Of a stretch of DNA of 64,000 bases, positions 1 through 10,534 are shown piece by piece. Made by a program: the position numbers and the translations under genes. Below the pieces are notes generated by a model. The model was not told the origin of the DNA. It ran no database searches and saw nothing but the letters and a program-made list of their open reading frames with translations. The stretch spans positions 6,492 through 70,491 of the forward strand of contig CAZIJC010000005.1 in the NCBI GenBank assembly GCA_964539385.1. The letters run 5' to 3'. This DNA comes from JAUVZF01 sp964539385 (GTDB lineage Bacteria; Planctomycetota; Phycisphaerae; FEN-1346). Each line of letters opens with the position of its first letter. The stretch's first letter is position 1.

Positions 1-1601
1 TACGATTCCGCCGAGAGGTCGAGTTCGACCGTGATGGTTCTGGAGGAGGCCTCACCCGGCCCTTTGAGGTCCGGCGGTCTGTTGTCTGCGGCGCGGAGGC
101 GGAACGTGAACTGCTTGGCGCCGCGCAGGGGCAGTTTCGACAGCAGAAGGGGCGCCTCGCCGGCCGCCGTCCGGTTCGCCGCATCCCGGCCATCCGGCAA
201 GGAGACAGCGACCTTGGCACCCTTGCGGGCGTCGGTTGCCACAACGAACTCGGCCTTTGCCAGACCGAAGTCGTCGCTCATGGAGAACTGGACGGGCAGG
301 CGGTCGCTCGGCTTCAGGCGGAGCCTCTTGACGTCGGGGTTGATGATCTTGACGGTAGGCGGCTTGTCGGCAAGGGCGACGATCTGGCGTTCGGGCGACG
401 TGTTCTTGAAGCCGTACTGGTCGGTCATCGCCAGTGCCCACCGGCCGCGCATACGGGGCGCCAGTTCGACCTGGAACTTGCAGACGGTCGTCCCGCCGGG
501 GCCCGGCAGAATCTGCGTGGTGAGGTCCTTGGCCGGACGGCCGTTGATCTGCACGTCGGCCGATTTGACGGGCTTGTTCGTCGTGGCCGAGACCGTGACC
601 TTGGTGCCGGCGACGGCACGGATGTCGCCCGGGATGTCGGTCTCGGTCTCGGGCGCGCGCCGGGTGTAGGCCGGATACACGTAATGGGCGTCCAGACGTT
701 TGACGATGGCCGGCGGCACAACCGTGACGGAGTAGTCCATGCTGAGCGCGTCGCCCGCGTGGACGCGGTACGTGAAGTCCTCGGCGGCCGGCGGACAAGT
801 GATCGTGAAACGCGGATAACCCTGCTCCGATGGCGGCAGCGACGTCATGTAGGCCGACCGCTCGGAGCCGTCGGGCAGGCGCTTGCGGAGCGAGGCCCGC
901 TTGACGGCCTTACTGGCCACCTCCACGCCGATCTCCAGGCGCTGGCCTTCGGCCAGAATGGCGTCGCCGGGCGTGACCGTCAGCATGTCGCCCTTGATGT
1001 TGGGCAGGTTCATGAACGGGGCCACGGCACGCTTGAGCAGCCGCGACGTAATGCTCGGGTACAGCGCCCACAGCGAACCGAAGACGACGAGCACGCTCAG
1101 GGCTGCGAGAAGGTACGGCCGTGCGGCCTTCAGGGGCACTTCCGTCCGGGGTCTGACGCGGCCGGCGTCCTGGCTGGCCTCGGCTGCCAGGGCGGCGATG
1201 AGGGTCTCGGAGCCGCGGATTTCGGGGATGTCGCGGCTGGTGAGCAGTTCGACGGCCGAACTCAGGCGTTCCTGGAGTTCCGGGTGCCGCGTTTCAATGG
1301 CCCGGGCGATGCCGGTCAGGGTGATGGTCTTGGCAATCGGCAGGATGAGCAGCCACATGGCCACCGCCACCGTAACGGCCAGGGCCGACAGTGTCAGCAC
1401 CCACCTGAACGTCTCGGAGAAGAGCGTGAAGCCGGCGTCGATGCCCATGACCAGCAGCAGCGCGCCGATGGCCGTCGCCACCACGGCCGACACGCCGCGC
1501 AGCAGAATCACGCCGCGAACCCGGTGGATCAGCCGCCGCAGTGCACGGGCGATCGGTTGGGGTACGTTATGCCCCGCCAGGGGTGATATGGTGTCGGTCA
1601 T
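1..1601 (-). CDS. Large planctomycete-type membrane protein, N-terminal part (runs off window)
   Basis: The reading frame starts with ATG at 1601 and stays open to the left edge, so only the first ~533 residues are visible. The start overlaps the stop of the upstream VWA gene in an ATGA arrangement, which suggests translational coupling. Two hydrophobic segments lie near residues 32-52 and 65-87 and another near 150-170, followed by a long extracytoplasmic region with beta-rich Ig-like stretches. This looks like the DUF4175-type proteins that often sit downstream of BatA/VWA genes in Planctomycetes. It is the last visible gene of the moxR-DUF58-BatA-VWA operon. Its function is unknown; a role in an envelope complex is inferred from context only. 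Confidence 0.75.
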   Translation of the reverse strand, partial: MTDTISPLAGHNVPQPIARALRRLIHRVRGVILLRGVSAVVATAIGALLLVMGIDAGFTLFSETFRWVLTLSALAVTVAVAMWLLILPIAKTITLTGIARAIETRHPELQERLSSAVELLTSRDIPEIRGSETLIAALAAEASQDAGRVRPRTEVPLKAARPYLLAALSVLVVFGSLWALYPSITSRLLKRAVAPFMNLPNIKGDMLTVTPGDAILAEGQRLEIGVEVASKAVKRASLRKRLPDGSERSAYMTSLPPSEQGYPRFTITCPPAAEDFTYRVHAGDALSMDYSVTVVPPAIVKRLDAHYVYPAYTRRAPETETDIPGDIRAVAGTKVTVSATTNKPVKSADVQINGRPAKDLTTQILPGPGGTTVCKFQVELAPRMRGRWALAMTDQYGFKNTSPERQIVALADKPPTVKIINPDVKRLRLKPSDRLPVQFSMSDDFGLAKAEFVVATDARKGAKVAVSLPDGRDAANRTAAGEAPLLLSKLPLRGAKQFTFRLRAADNRPPDLKGPGEASSRTITVELDLSAES

Positions 1602-4600
1602 CACGCTAACCCCACTTTCTTTCTGAGCAGCCACTCGGCCGTTGCCATCAGGACGATCAGGACGAGCAACGGTACGGAATCCCAAATGACGTACTCGTGG
1701 CGCTCAATCTCGACTTCCGTGACCGGTCCGAGGGAGCCGAGTACGCGCTCGGCCCGCGACGGGTCGGCCACGGTTCCATTGGTGAGTGTTGCCAGTCGGC
1801 TCAAGAGGCCCCGGTCGGGCGTCAGTTCGGCCTGTTCGGCCGGCATGGACGGATCGACCGAGAACTCGACCGACACCGAGTCGACGTTCTCTGCGGCCAG
1901 GATGGGTTTGGCGGCGGGCGCGTCGAGTTCGGCGCGGTAGGTTCCGCTGTCGAGTTCGCCGAGGTCGGCCTCGTACATGCCGGCCGAGTTCTCGACGTAC
2001 TTCAGAACCTGGTGAAGGATGAGTTTCTCGCCAGCGTACACGTTGACGGCCACGTCCTTATTGCCGACGATGGGCGTGAAATCCTTCTTGGCGATCTTGG
2101 CCTGGACGCGCACCGACCCGTGCGGCGCATAGCGTGTGCGGTCGGTGCCGAGTTTGACGGTCTCGGTGCCGGCGGGCAGTTTGTTGGCGGTGGCCCACCG
2201 CAGCACCTGGCCCCAGAAGCGGTGATGGTGCGTGTCGCCGACGCGGTATCGCAGCCGCCACGTGCGGTCGAACGCGAGGAACATCACCTTGCCCGTGGCA
2301 ACGTTGTGATGGGTGATGAGTGCGTTCTCGCGTTGGAAAATGCGGCGCTTCGCGAGGATGTCTTCGTCGGGCGTCTCGTCGGGCGCGCCGCCTTCCGGCT
2401 TGGGCCGGGGCATGAAGTCCGGCGGTTCGGGAGGCATGGCGTAAGCCAGCACGGTGGCGCCCTCTTTGGCGTGCAGGATCGGATGCCGCCAGTGAATTTC
2501 CGGCAGCGCGTTCCAGATTTCCAGGTTTTCTTCCGGATTCACCTTCTGTCGCATGATGACGCTTTCGCGTCCTTCGGCGGTGAGGTTGACGCGGAACTCC
2601 TTCTCGGGCGGCGCCGCAATCGGCTTGGTGGACGTCTCGAACATGACCGGCAGGATTTCCGCGAGACCCGCGTCGCCGTAAGTGTGCGGCGTGTGAAGCG
2701 GTCCGGCGACCACGATCAGCGTTCCGCCGCGCTCGGACACGAACCGCCGGAGGATTCGCTGCTGGTCCTGGTCGATGAACTCCGCCGACACGTCGCCGAG
2801 AATGATGACGTCGAATTTCAGCCACTCCGTCTCATCCTTCGGCAGGGCCATGGCCTCGACCTCTTCGAGGTCGCGAGACGCCGACGCATAGGTCGTCGCC
2901 GGCTGGGGCACGCCTTCGATCCGGTCCGGCTCCAGCAGCACGTACTGGAGGTGGACGGTCTTGTCGCGGCCGGCAAAGAGGTTCTTGATGTAGCGGAACT
3001 CCCATCGCGGGCGGCCCTCGATGAGGAGCAGTTGCGTCCGCTCGTCCGAGACGCTTACCGCCAGCGGGTACTGGTTGTTGGTGGTCAGGACCTCGCCGTC
3101 GAACTTCTCGATGTGGATGGCGTACCGGTGAAGCCCCGCGTCCTTGGGTTCGTCGGCCAACTGGACTCGCGCGCGGTAGGCGTCGGTCGGCACGCGGACA
3201 GAGTGGGTATCGACCGTCTTGTCGCCGTCCTGGAGCGTGACCTTGACCTGCTTTGAGGCCAGGCCGTCGAGTTTGACCTGTGTGGTGATGAAGACCCGGT
3301 CGCCGGTGGCGATGGCCTCGGGCGCTTCGACGCTGATGATGCCGGCGTCGATCGGGGGCTTCTCGCCGCCCAGTACGATCGAGGAGACCGGCACCTGCCG
3401 GATGCCAAGTTGCCGGACGAGCGGCTCAACGCTCTTGGTGGCGTTGTGGCGGCCGTCGCTCAGCAGGAGGATGCCCGAGAGCCGCTCGTCCGACATCTCG
3501 GTCATCACCTTCTCGAATGCCGCCGTAAAGTCGGTCTGCTGCCGCTCGGAGGGCAGGGCGGCGGCGTCGCCGGGCAGGCCCTCCCGGGTGCCCTTGTAGG
3601 TGTCGGCGTAAGCCTTCAGGTCGACCTCGGCGGGCTCGGAGGCGAACGTGTACACCTTGACGCCGTAGTCCGCCTGGAGCCGGTCGAGCAAACTCTTGCC
3701 CTTTTCGCTCTCGTCGCCCGGCTTCTCGGCCCCGGCGGGCGGGCGGTGCAGAAGGATGTCGCGGGCCAGCGCAAGCCGCTTCTTGCCGGCGAGGGCATCG
3801 ACCCCGGCCCGCACCTCGGCCTCGAGCGAGGCGTAAACGGCCCCGTCAAGGGCACGGGCCATGGCTGCCGTCTTCGACGCCAGGCCTGCCAGTTCGGTTG
3901 CCGCCCGGCGGACCGTGGCCAGGAGCCGGTCGTGCTCGCCCACCAGACGGTCGGCATTGTCCTTGCTCGTCAGCGTGACGGCTTCCTTGAGACGATCCCG
4001 GAGGGGGCTGGTGATCTTCTTGCGGATGTCCTCGAGGCCCTTGACGAGGGAGTCGTCGAGTTTCAGGGAGGCTTTGAGCGGCTCGGCGATCGTCTCGGCC
4101 TTTTCGGCCAGGGTCCCGTCGGCCTTCGTAAAGGCGTCGTTCATGTCGGCGCGGCGGGACTGGAGTTGCTGCTTGCGGGCCTCGGTGTCGAGCGTGCCGA
4201 GCGACGCCAGCCATTCTGCCTGGGCGGCAAGGTCGTGGCCTATCGTGTCCAACTCCTCCGCCAGACGGTCCAACGCGAAGGGGCGGCGGGCGCCCTGGAG
4301 CGAAAGGGCTTCGGCCAGGCGGATCTTCTCGGCAGGCCCCAGTTGCGTGTCCGGCACGAACATCGACGCGCTCGTGTCCAGCATGACCGTCACCCAGCGT
4401 TGAATCGTCTTGTCGAGGTTCCACGGGCGGACCGGCTGGGCGAGCATGATGATGACCAGGACGATAATCCCCACGCGCAGGGCCGACAGGGCCAAGCCCG
4501 CGCCCCGGGAGATCGTGCGGCGCTCCAGCGCATACAGACCAAGGGCGATCTCGACGGCCAGCGCGCCCAGCAGGGCGATGGGCCACAGCGGCCAGTTGGT

Positions 4601-4828
4601 CGCCAGGACGAGCCCGCGCTGAAGCGCCTGCCACACCGCCAGCAGCGTCAGAAAGCCGACGGCCGCGAGAACAACGAACCGCACGGCTTGCTCGCCCATG
4701 CCCTTCGGACGGCGCCAGACGAAATGGAGAAGGATCCACAGCCCGGCGGCGGCAAGGGCCATCACGTACACCAGCACCGTCGGCACCGACTCGGGTAACA
4801 CGTAATGCTGTTCGGCGGTTGGAATCAT
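1601..4828 (-). CDS. VWA-domain membrane protein with glutamine-amidotransferase-like region
   Basis: The product is 1075 residues. Four hydrophobic segments occupy about the first 135 residues, and a final transmembrane helix lies at the C-terminus (VPLLVLIVLMATAEWLL). A von Willebrand A domain begins at VTVMLDTSASM (about residue 146) and carries the DxSxS metal-site motif. A coiled-coil-rich insert follows (about 160-360). Further on, LLLIEGRPRWEFRY marks the class I amidotransferase-like fold typical of BatA-type planctomycete proteins. It overlaps the BatA gene by 4 nt (ATGA) and the next gene by 1 nt, so the set is one operon. It probably works with the MoxR ATPase in a membrane-associated chaperone or maturation complex; the substrate is unknown. 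Confidence 0.85.
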   Translation of the reverse strand: MIPTAEQHYVLPESVPTVLVYVMALAAAGLWILLHFVWRRPKGMGEQAVRFVVLAAVGFLTLLAVWQALQRGLVLATNWPLWPIALLGALAVEIALGLYALERRTISRGAGLALSALRVGIIVLVIIMLAQPVRPWNLDKTIQRWVTVMLDTSASMFVPDTQLGPAEKIRLAEALSLQGARRPFALDRLAEELDTIGHDLAAQAEWLASLGTLDTEARKQQLQSRRADMNDAFTKADGTLAEKAETIAEPLKASLKLDDSLVKGLEDIRKKITSPLRDRLKEAVTLTSKDNADRLVGEHDRLLATVRRAATELAGLASKTAAMARALDGAVYASLEAEVRAGVDALAGKKRLALARDILLHRPPAGAEKPGDESEKGKSLLDRLQADYGVKVYTFASEPAEVDLKAYADTYKGTREGLPGDAAALPSERQQTDFTAAFEKVMTEMSDERLSGILLLSDGRHNATKSVEPLVRQLGIRQVPVSSIVLGGEKPPIDAGIISVEAPEAIATGDRVFITTQVKLDGLASKQVKVTLQDGDKTVDTHSVRVPTDAYRARVQLADEPKDAGLHRYAIHIEKFDGEVLTTNNQYPLAVSVSDERTQLLLIEGRPRWEFRYIKNLFAGRDKTVHLQYVLLEPDRIEGVPQPATTYASASRDLEEVEAMALPKDETEWLKFDVIILGDVSAEFIDQDQQRILRRFVSERGGTLIVVAGPLHTPHTYGDAGLAEILPVMFETSTKPIAAPPEKEFRVNLTAEGRESVIMRQKVNPEENLEIWNALPEIHWRHPILHAKEGATVLAYAMPPEPPDFMPRPKPEGGAPDETPDEDILAKRRIFQRENALITHHNVATGKVMFLAFDRTWRLRYRVGDTHHHRFWGQVLRWATANKLPAGTETVKLGTDRTRYAPHGSVRVQAKIAKKDFTPIVGNKDVAVNVYAGEKLILHQVLKYVENSAGMYEADLGELDSGTYRAELDAPAAKPILAAENVDSVSVEFSVDPSMPAEQAELTPDRGLLSRLATLTNGTVADPSRAERVLGSLGPVTEVEIERHEYVIWDSVPLLVLIVLMATAEWLLRKKVGLA

Positions 4829-7404
4829 GCCTTTGATGCACCTTCAGGTTCCTGGCTCGTGACGGCCAGCAGGCTCCTGGCCCGTTGGCGGAACGTCTTG
4901 ATGTCCACGGCGTCGGTTCCGAACGAAACCGTGTCGATCATGTGCATTCGGCGCTGCGTGGCGATCCAGCGCGCCAGTCCGACCTCGGCCAGCAGACCGA
5001 CCAGCAGGGCGATGGCCAGGTACTTCCACAGTTCCTCACCGGGGACGCTGCCCGTGACGGCCTCGACGAGCCGGGCGGTGGTCTCTGCATGGAACAGATC
5101 GACGTGCGTGCCGGCGGCCTCGAGTTCGGCGTCCGTCAGAGGCGTCAGGCGTCCCTCCTCGGCGTCGCCGAGGACGACAAACGGAAAGCCTTTACCTGCG
5201 GCCGTGGCGGCGGGCGGCACGAGAAAGTCCTGACCGACCTTCTGCGGAACCGTCAGCCGGTAAAGGCCCGGCTCGTAAGTCCCGGCGAAGGTTACGCGCA
5301 TGCCGTTGGGGGTTGCGGCCAGCGCAGCCGGGACCCGCCGATTGCCGGGCGTCAGGACCTCGGCCGGCGTCTTGGCCAGCGCCTCGGCCTGCTTTGCCGC
5401 CGACCCGGGCGATTTGGCGGGGAGTTCCATGACGAACTCCGACCCGGGCGGCACGTTCGTCTGTGCCAGTGCGGGGGCAGCCAGGTAGTAGGCCAACTCG
5501 TGGACCAGCGGAACGAAACACTTGAGCGACGGCAGGTTGCTCTCCCGCCGGTCCAGCGACATCGACGTCATAAGCACGTAGCCCTTGCCGACCCTTCGCT
5601 CCACAAGGAGCGGCTCGCCCGTGTCGAGCAGTCCGCCGACACGGACGGCCTGGTCCTTCTCGTCCACGTCAAGCGTCCAGAAGGCCGTGATGACGGCTCG
5701 CTCGACGTCCGACTGGGTCGTGTCGCGCATCAGCGCCAGCGCCGGATGGCTGAGCGTCTTCAGACCCAGATGGGCCGGAGCATCCGGCAGCGACCGGCGA
5801 CGGGCCAGCCCTGCCGGGATGAACGGCTGGCCGCCCTCACTCGTCCAGCCGCCGTAGAACTCCGGAACCACTTTGTCGCCGGGGATGATGAGCAGTCCGC
5901 CTCCTGCCTGGACGAACCGCACGAGTTTGGCGCCCGTCGCCTGCGGCAGCCGCGAGACGTTGGCGAGGACCACGAGGCTGTAGCGGCCGAAATCGGTCAC
6001 CGACGCGATGTCGGGCGCGGCCACAACGGTCGGGGCGACCAGTTGGCCGAGGGCCGGCTCTGCATCGGGCTTCTTCTTGTCGGGATCCGGTTTCTTGTTC
6101 TCCTCCTCTTCGTCGATGGGCGTCAGCGCGATCTCGACGAACGCCGCGGCGCCGTCGAGCGGACGCGTGGACGGACTGCCCTCGACAATCAGTACCGGCA
6201 GTTTGTCGATGACGGGCAGAACGCGCGTGGCCTCGTTGTCGCTGGGCATCTCGTCTTCGCTCAGGACCCTGGCGGTGACCAGGTGCGGGCCGGACTTGCT
6301 GAAGCGATAGTCGAAGCGGACCGTCTCGGCCGCATCGGGCAGCATCTCGCCGGCATCCTGCCGAGCCGCACTGGCGCCGTCAACGAGCAGTTCCACGGTG
6401 AGCGGCGCGACGGGCGTCGTGCCGGTGTTCACGATCGCCACGTCGATTCGCACGGGGCGGTCGGTGCCGACGACCTTGCGCGAGACTCGGATGTCGCCGA
6501 CGGCGGCGTTGCTGAGTTGCTGCGGCAGGTCGAGCGTGCGGCAAACGATCTGGGGCGGTGTGCGGAAGGCGTTCAGACCGGCTCCGAGGAACTTCCATCG
6601 GGCCTCGTGCTGCGTGTTCCACCCGACGCTCTGGCCGTCGGTAATCAGGACGATCTTCTTGGCCGGATTCGTCCCTTTGGCGAGGCTGGTAGCGGCGGCG
6701 CCGAGCGAATCGAGAACCCGCATCGACCCGCCCGTGGCCATCAGGTCGTGCAGGGCCTGGGCCAGTTCCTCGCGGTCGGCGATCGGGTTCGGGACGACCG
6801 GGCGCGGCACGGGGCCGGCCAGCAGGATGCTGATGGAATCGGCGGGGCGGCAGGCCTGGATGACGGCCTGGGCTTCCTCGATCGCGCGTTCGAAGTTCGG
6901 TTTGCCGTCCACGGGGATCGTCATGGAGGTCGAGGCGTCGATGAGGATGGCCACGTCGCGTTCGCCGCCGCTCAGCGACCATTCTCTCTGCTGAAGCACG
7001 TTCTCGATGACCGAGGCGCCGATGGCAAAGAGGGTGAGCACCGCCGCGACGCCGAGGAGGATCCATCGCGTCCGAGCGCTCTGCCACATGGCCGCTGCAA
7101 CCCCCGCCAGGATGGCGGCAATCAACATGGTGGGCAGCACGAGTGCCCAGGGGATGGTCGTGCGTGCGGGCATGAACGGTCTGGCCATGGCCAGGATAAG
7201 CAGGGCCACGACCAGGCACCGCAGGGCCATCAGGATGATCTCTTCAATGAGGATTCTGCGGCTGCGGTGGGTCAGCGATTCGAGCAGGAACCGCATCGCC
7301 CCCCAGTCCACGATGGTTGCCCGCTGACGGTTCAGCAGATGGATAATGATCGGGATGGCGACGGCCACCAGCCCCGTCAGCATTGCCAGGTTTAAGAAGG
7401 TCAT
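4825..7404 (-). CDS. BatA-domain / VWA membrane protein
   Basis: The product is 859 residues. The N-terminus (MTFLNLAMLTGLVAVAIPII, then HLLNRQR and SLTHRSRRILIEEIILMALR) is the aerotolerance BatA N-terminal signature, with membrane helices at about 5-20, 60-80, 90-110 and 118-135. The VWA domain starts at DVAILIDASTSMTIP (about residue 150) with an intact DxSxS motif. A CARDB-like beta domain and an amidotransferase-like region follow. A C-terminal helix (YLAIALLVGLLAEVGLARW) precedes a short cytoplasmic tail. It lies 63 nt downstream of the DUF58 gene and overlaps the next gene by 4 nt. The family is tied to MoxR ATPases; the specific role is not known. Confidence 0.88.
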   Translation of the reverse strand: MTFLNLAMLTGLVAVAIPIIIHLLNRQRATIVDWGAMRFLLESLTHRSRRILIEEIILMALRCLVVALLILAMARPFMPARTTIPWALVLPTMLIAAILAGVAAAMWQSARTRWILLGVAAVLTLFAIGASVIENVLQQREWSLSGGERDVAILIDASTSMTIPVDGKPNFERAIEEAQAVIQACRPADSISILLAGPVPRPVVPNPIADREELAQALHDLMATGGSMRVLDSLGAAATSLAKGTNPAKKIVLITDGQSVGWNTQHEARWKFLGAGLNAFRTPPQIVCRTLDLPQQLSNAAVGDIRVSRKVVGTDRPVRIDVAIVNTGTTPVAPLTVELLVDGASAARQDAGEMLPDAAETVRFDYRFSKSGPHLVTARVLSEDEMPSDNEATRVLPVIDKLPVLIVEGSPSTRPLDGAAAFVEIALTPIDEEEENKKPDPDKKKPDAEPALGQLVAPTVVAAPDIASVTDFGRYSLVVLANVSRLPQATGAKLVRFVQAGGGLLIIPGDKVVPEFYGGWTSEGGQPFIPAGLARRRSLPDAPAHLGLKTLSHPALALMRDTTQSDVERAVITAFWTLDVDEKDQAVRVGGLLDTGEPLLVERRVGKGYVLMTSMSLDRRESNLPSLKCFVPLVHELAYYLAAPALAQTNVPPGSEFVMELPAKSPGSAAKQAEALAKTPAEVLTPGNRRVPAALAATPNGMRVTFAGTYEPGLYRLTVPQKVGQDFLVPPAATAAGKGFPFVVLGDAEEGRLTPLTDAELEAAGTHVDLFHAETTARLVEAVTGSVPGEELWKYLAIALLVGLLAEVGLARWIATQRRMHMIDTVSFGTDAVDIKTFRQRARSLLAVTSQEPEGASKA

Positions 7405-7467
7405 GTGCCTATGCCCCGGAGGTCGTGAAAGGGGGAACAGGCAGGCCGACTGGCGGTTGCCGGCGGC

Positions 7468-8430
7468 CTACTTGTTGCCCAATCCTTTTGTTCTGGTCTT
7501 TCGGCTTGCCAGATAATGGGCCAGCGCGACGTCGAAGTTGCGTTTGGTGGACAGGGGCACGTAGTCGACGTCCATCTGCCCGCATCCCATTTCGATGTCG
7601 CGGACGAACCGCCGGACGCGTTCCAGGTAGTCGGCCCGGACGGCCCGCGGGTCCAACTGGACCCGCCGCATGTCCAGTTCCAGGTCGCGGAACATACTCC
7701 ACCGGTCGAACGGGAAGGTGAGTTCCTCTTCGGCCATGACGTGCAGCAGCAGGACCTCGTGCTTGCGGTAACGGAAATGATGGAGGGCGCCCAGGATCTC
7801 TTCCGTGTCGTCAAAGAGGTCCGAGATCACGATGATGAGGCCGCGCCGGTGAGCCCGTTCGGCGATATCGTGGAACACGGGGGCCAGCGCCGATTCGTCG
7901 CCCGGCGCGGTATTGGCGATTTCGTCGAGGATGACCCGCAGGTGGGTGACGCGCGAACGCGACGGGATGTACCGGCGGATCTTCGTGTCGAACGTCACCA
8001 GCCCCACGGCGTCCTGCTGGTTGATCATCAGGTGGGCCAGCGACGCCGCCAGGAACTGTCCGTACTCGAACTTCGAGAGCCTGTGGCCGTCGTGGGCGGC
8101 CGCCTGCCGGCCGGTGTAGCGCATCGAGCCGGAGGCGTCGAGCAGGATGACCGACCGCAGGTTCGTCTCCTCGATGTACTGCTTGATGTAGTAGCGGTCG
8201 CTCTTGCCGTAGACGCGCCAGTCCAGGTCGCGTATGTCGTCGCCGGGAACGTATTGGCGGTGCTCGGCGAACTCGACACTGAACCCCTTGTAAGGGCTCC
8301 TGTGGCGGCCGGAGACGAACCCTTCCACCAGGCCGCGCGCGATCAGTTCCAGCCGGTGGATCTTGGCCAGCGCGTCCGGGTCGAGCAGGCGCATGTAATC
8401 GGACGTCGTACCACCTTGCGTTAGTGCCAT
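7468..8430 (-). CDS. DUF58 domain protein (VWA-like MoxR partner)
   Basis: The product is 320 residues. It shows the DUF58 hallmarks in order: YKGFSVEFAEHRQYVPGDDI, then RDLDWRVYGKSDRYYIKQY, then a VWA-type strand SVILLDASGSMRYTG with the DxSGS motif. No transmembrane helix is evident, so it is probably cytoplasmic or peripheral. DUF58 proteins almost always follow a MoxR gene, as here. They are thought to link the AAA+ ATPase to membrane VWA proteins. It lies 101 nt downstream of the moxR-like gene. Confidence 0.92.
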   Translation of the reverse strand: MALTQGGTTSDYMRLLDPDALAKIHRLELIARGLVEGFVSGRHRSPYKGFSVEFAEHRQYVPGDDIRDLDWRVYGKSDRYYIKQYIEETNLRSVILLDASGSMRYTGRQAAAHDGHRLSKFEYGQFLAASLAHLMINQQDAVGLVTFDTKIRRYIPSRSRVTHLRVILDEIANTAPGDESALAPVFHDIAERAHRRGLIIVISDLFDDTEEILGALHHFRYRKHEVLLLHVMAEEELTFPFDRWSMFRDLELDMRRVQLDPRAVRADYLERVRRFVRDIEMGCGQMDVDYVPLSTKRNFDVALAHYLASRKTRTKGLGNK

Positions 8431-8531
8431 GAAATGTCACCCGCTCTGCCGTCCGGCGGACGGCGGCCCTTAGTAGCCCCCGGCCGCGCAGGCCTGCGGC
8501 GCCCGCGCTTCCCTGACACGCCTTTGCGTCG

Positions 8532-9596
<1,065 letters not shown>

Positions 9597-9804
9597 CTAT
9601 CGGCCTCCGCTCAAGGATCAGCAGGCGCCTGGATTCACCGGTTTCGGTGGCGTTCCGTGCAGCGCAGGCGCACACTCCACAGAAAACGCCTTTATAACCT
9701 GAAACCGCTGCCGGCCTCTGAGGTGGCGGCTATTATTCCCGAAAAAACCATTCACCCACGCGGGCGAAACCTGCCGCCCCGGCCCGCACGGCAGCGAAAA
9801 CGCA

Positions 9805-9834
9805 TTGACACTCGGCGGCCCTCGGCCATACTAT
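9805..9834 (+). promoter_or_regulatory. Sigma-70-like promoter of tRNA-Gly
   Basis: TTGACA at 9805-9810 is followed, after 18 nt, by TACTAT at 9829-9834, about 14 nt before the tRNA 5' end. The perfect -35 and good -10 make this the likely tRNA promoter. The divergent moxR operon shares the same intergenic region. Confidence 0.6.
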
Positions 9835-9848
9835 AAGAGGCCGTCCGA

Positions 9849-10480
<632 letters not shown>

Positions 10481-10534
10481 GATCACCCTCCGCGGGGTCG
10501 TAGACGTAGCCGCAGATGTCGCAGACGTACTTCT

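Noticed and set aside
4885..7395. 836-codon plus-strand open frame (and similar long plus-strand frames across 0.7-4.8 kb)
   Set aside because: It is antisense to the clearly recognisable BatA/VWA genes; high GC with biased third positions leaves the opposite strand open. The translations are Arg/Gly/Asp-rich and match no domain.
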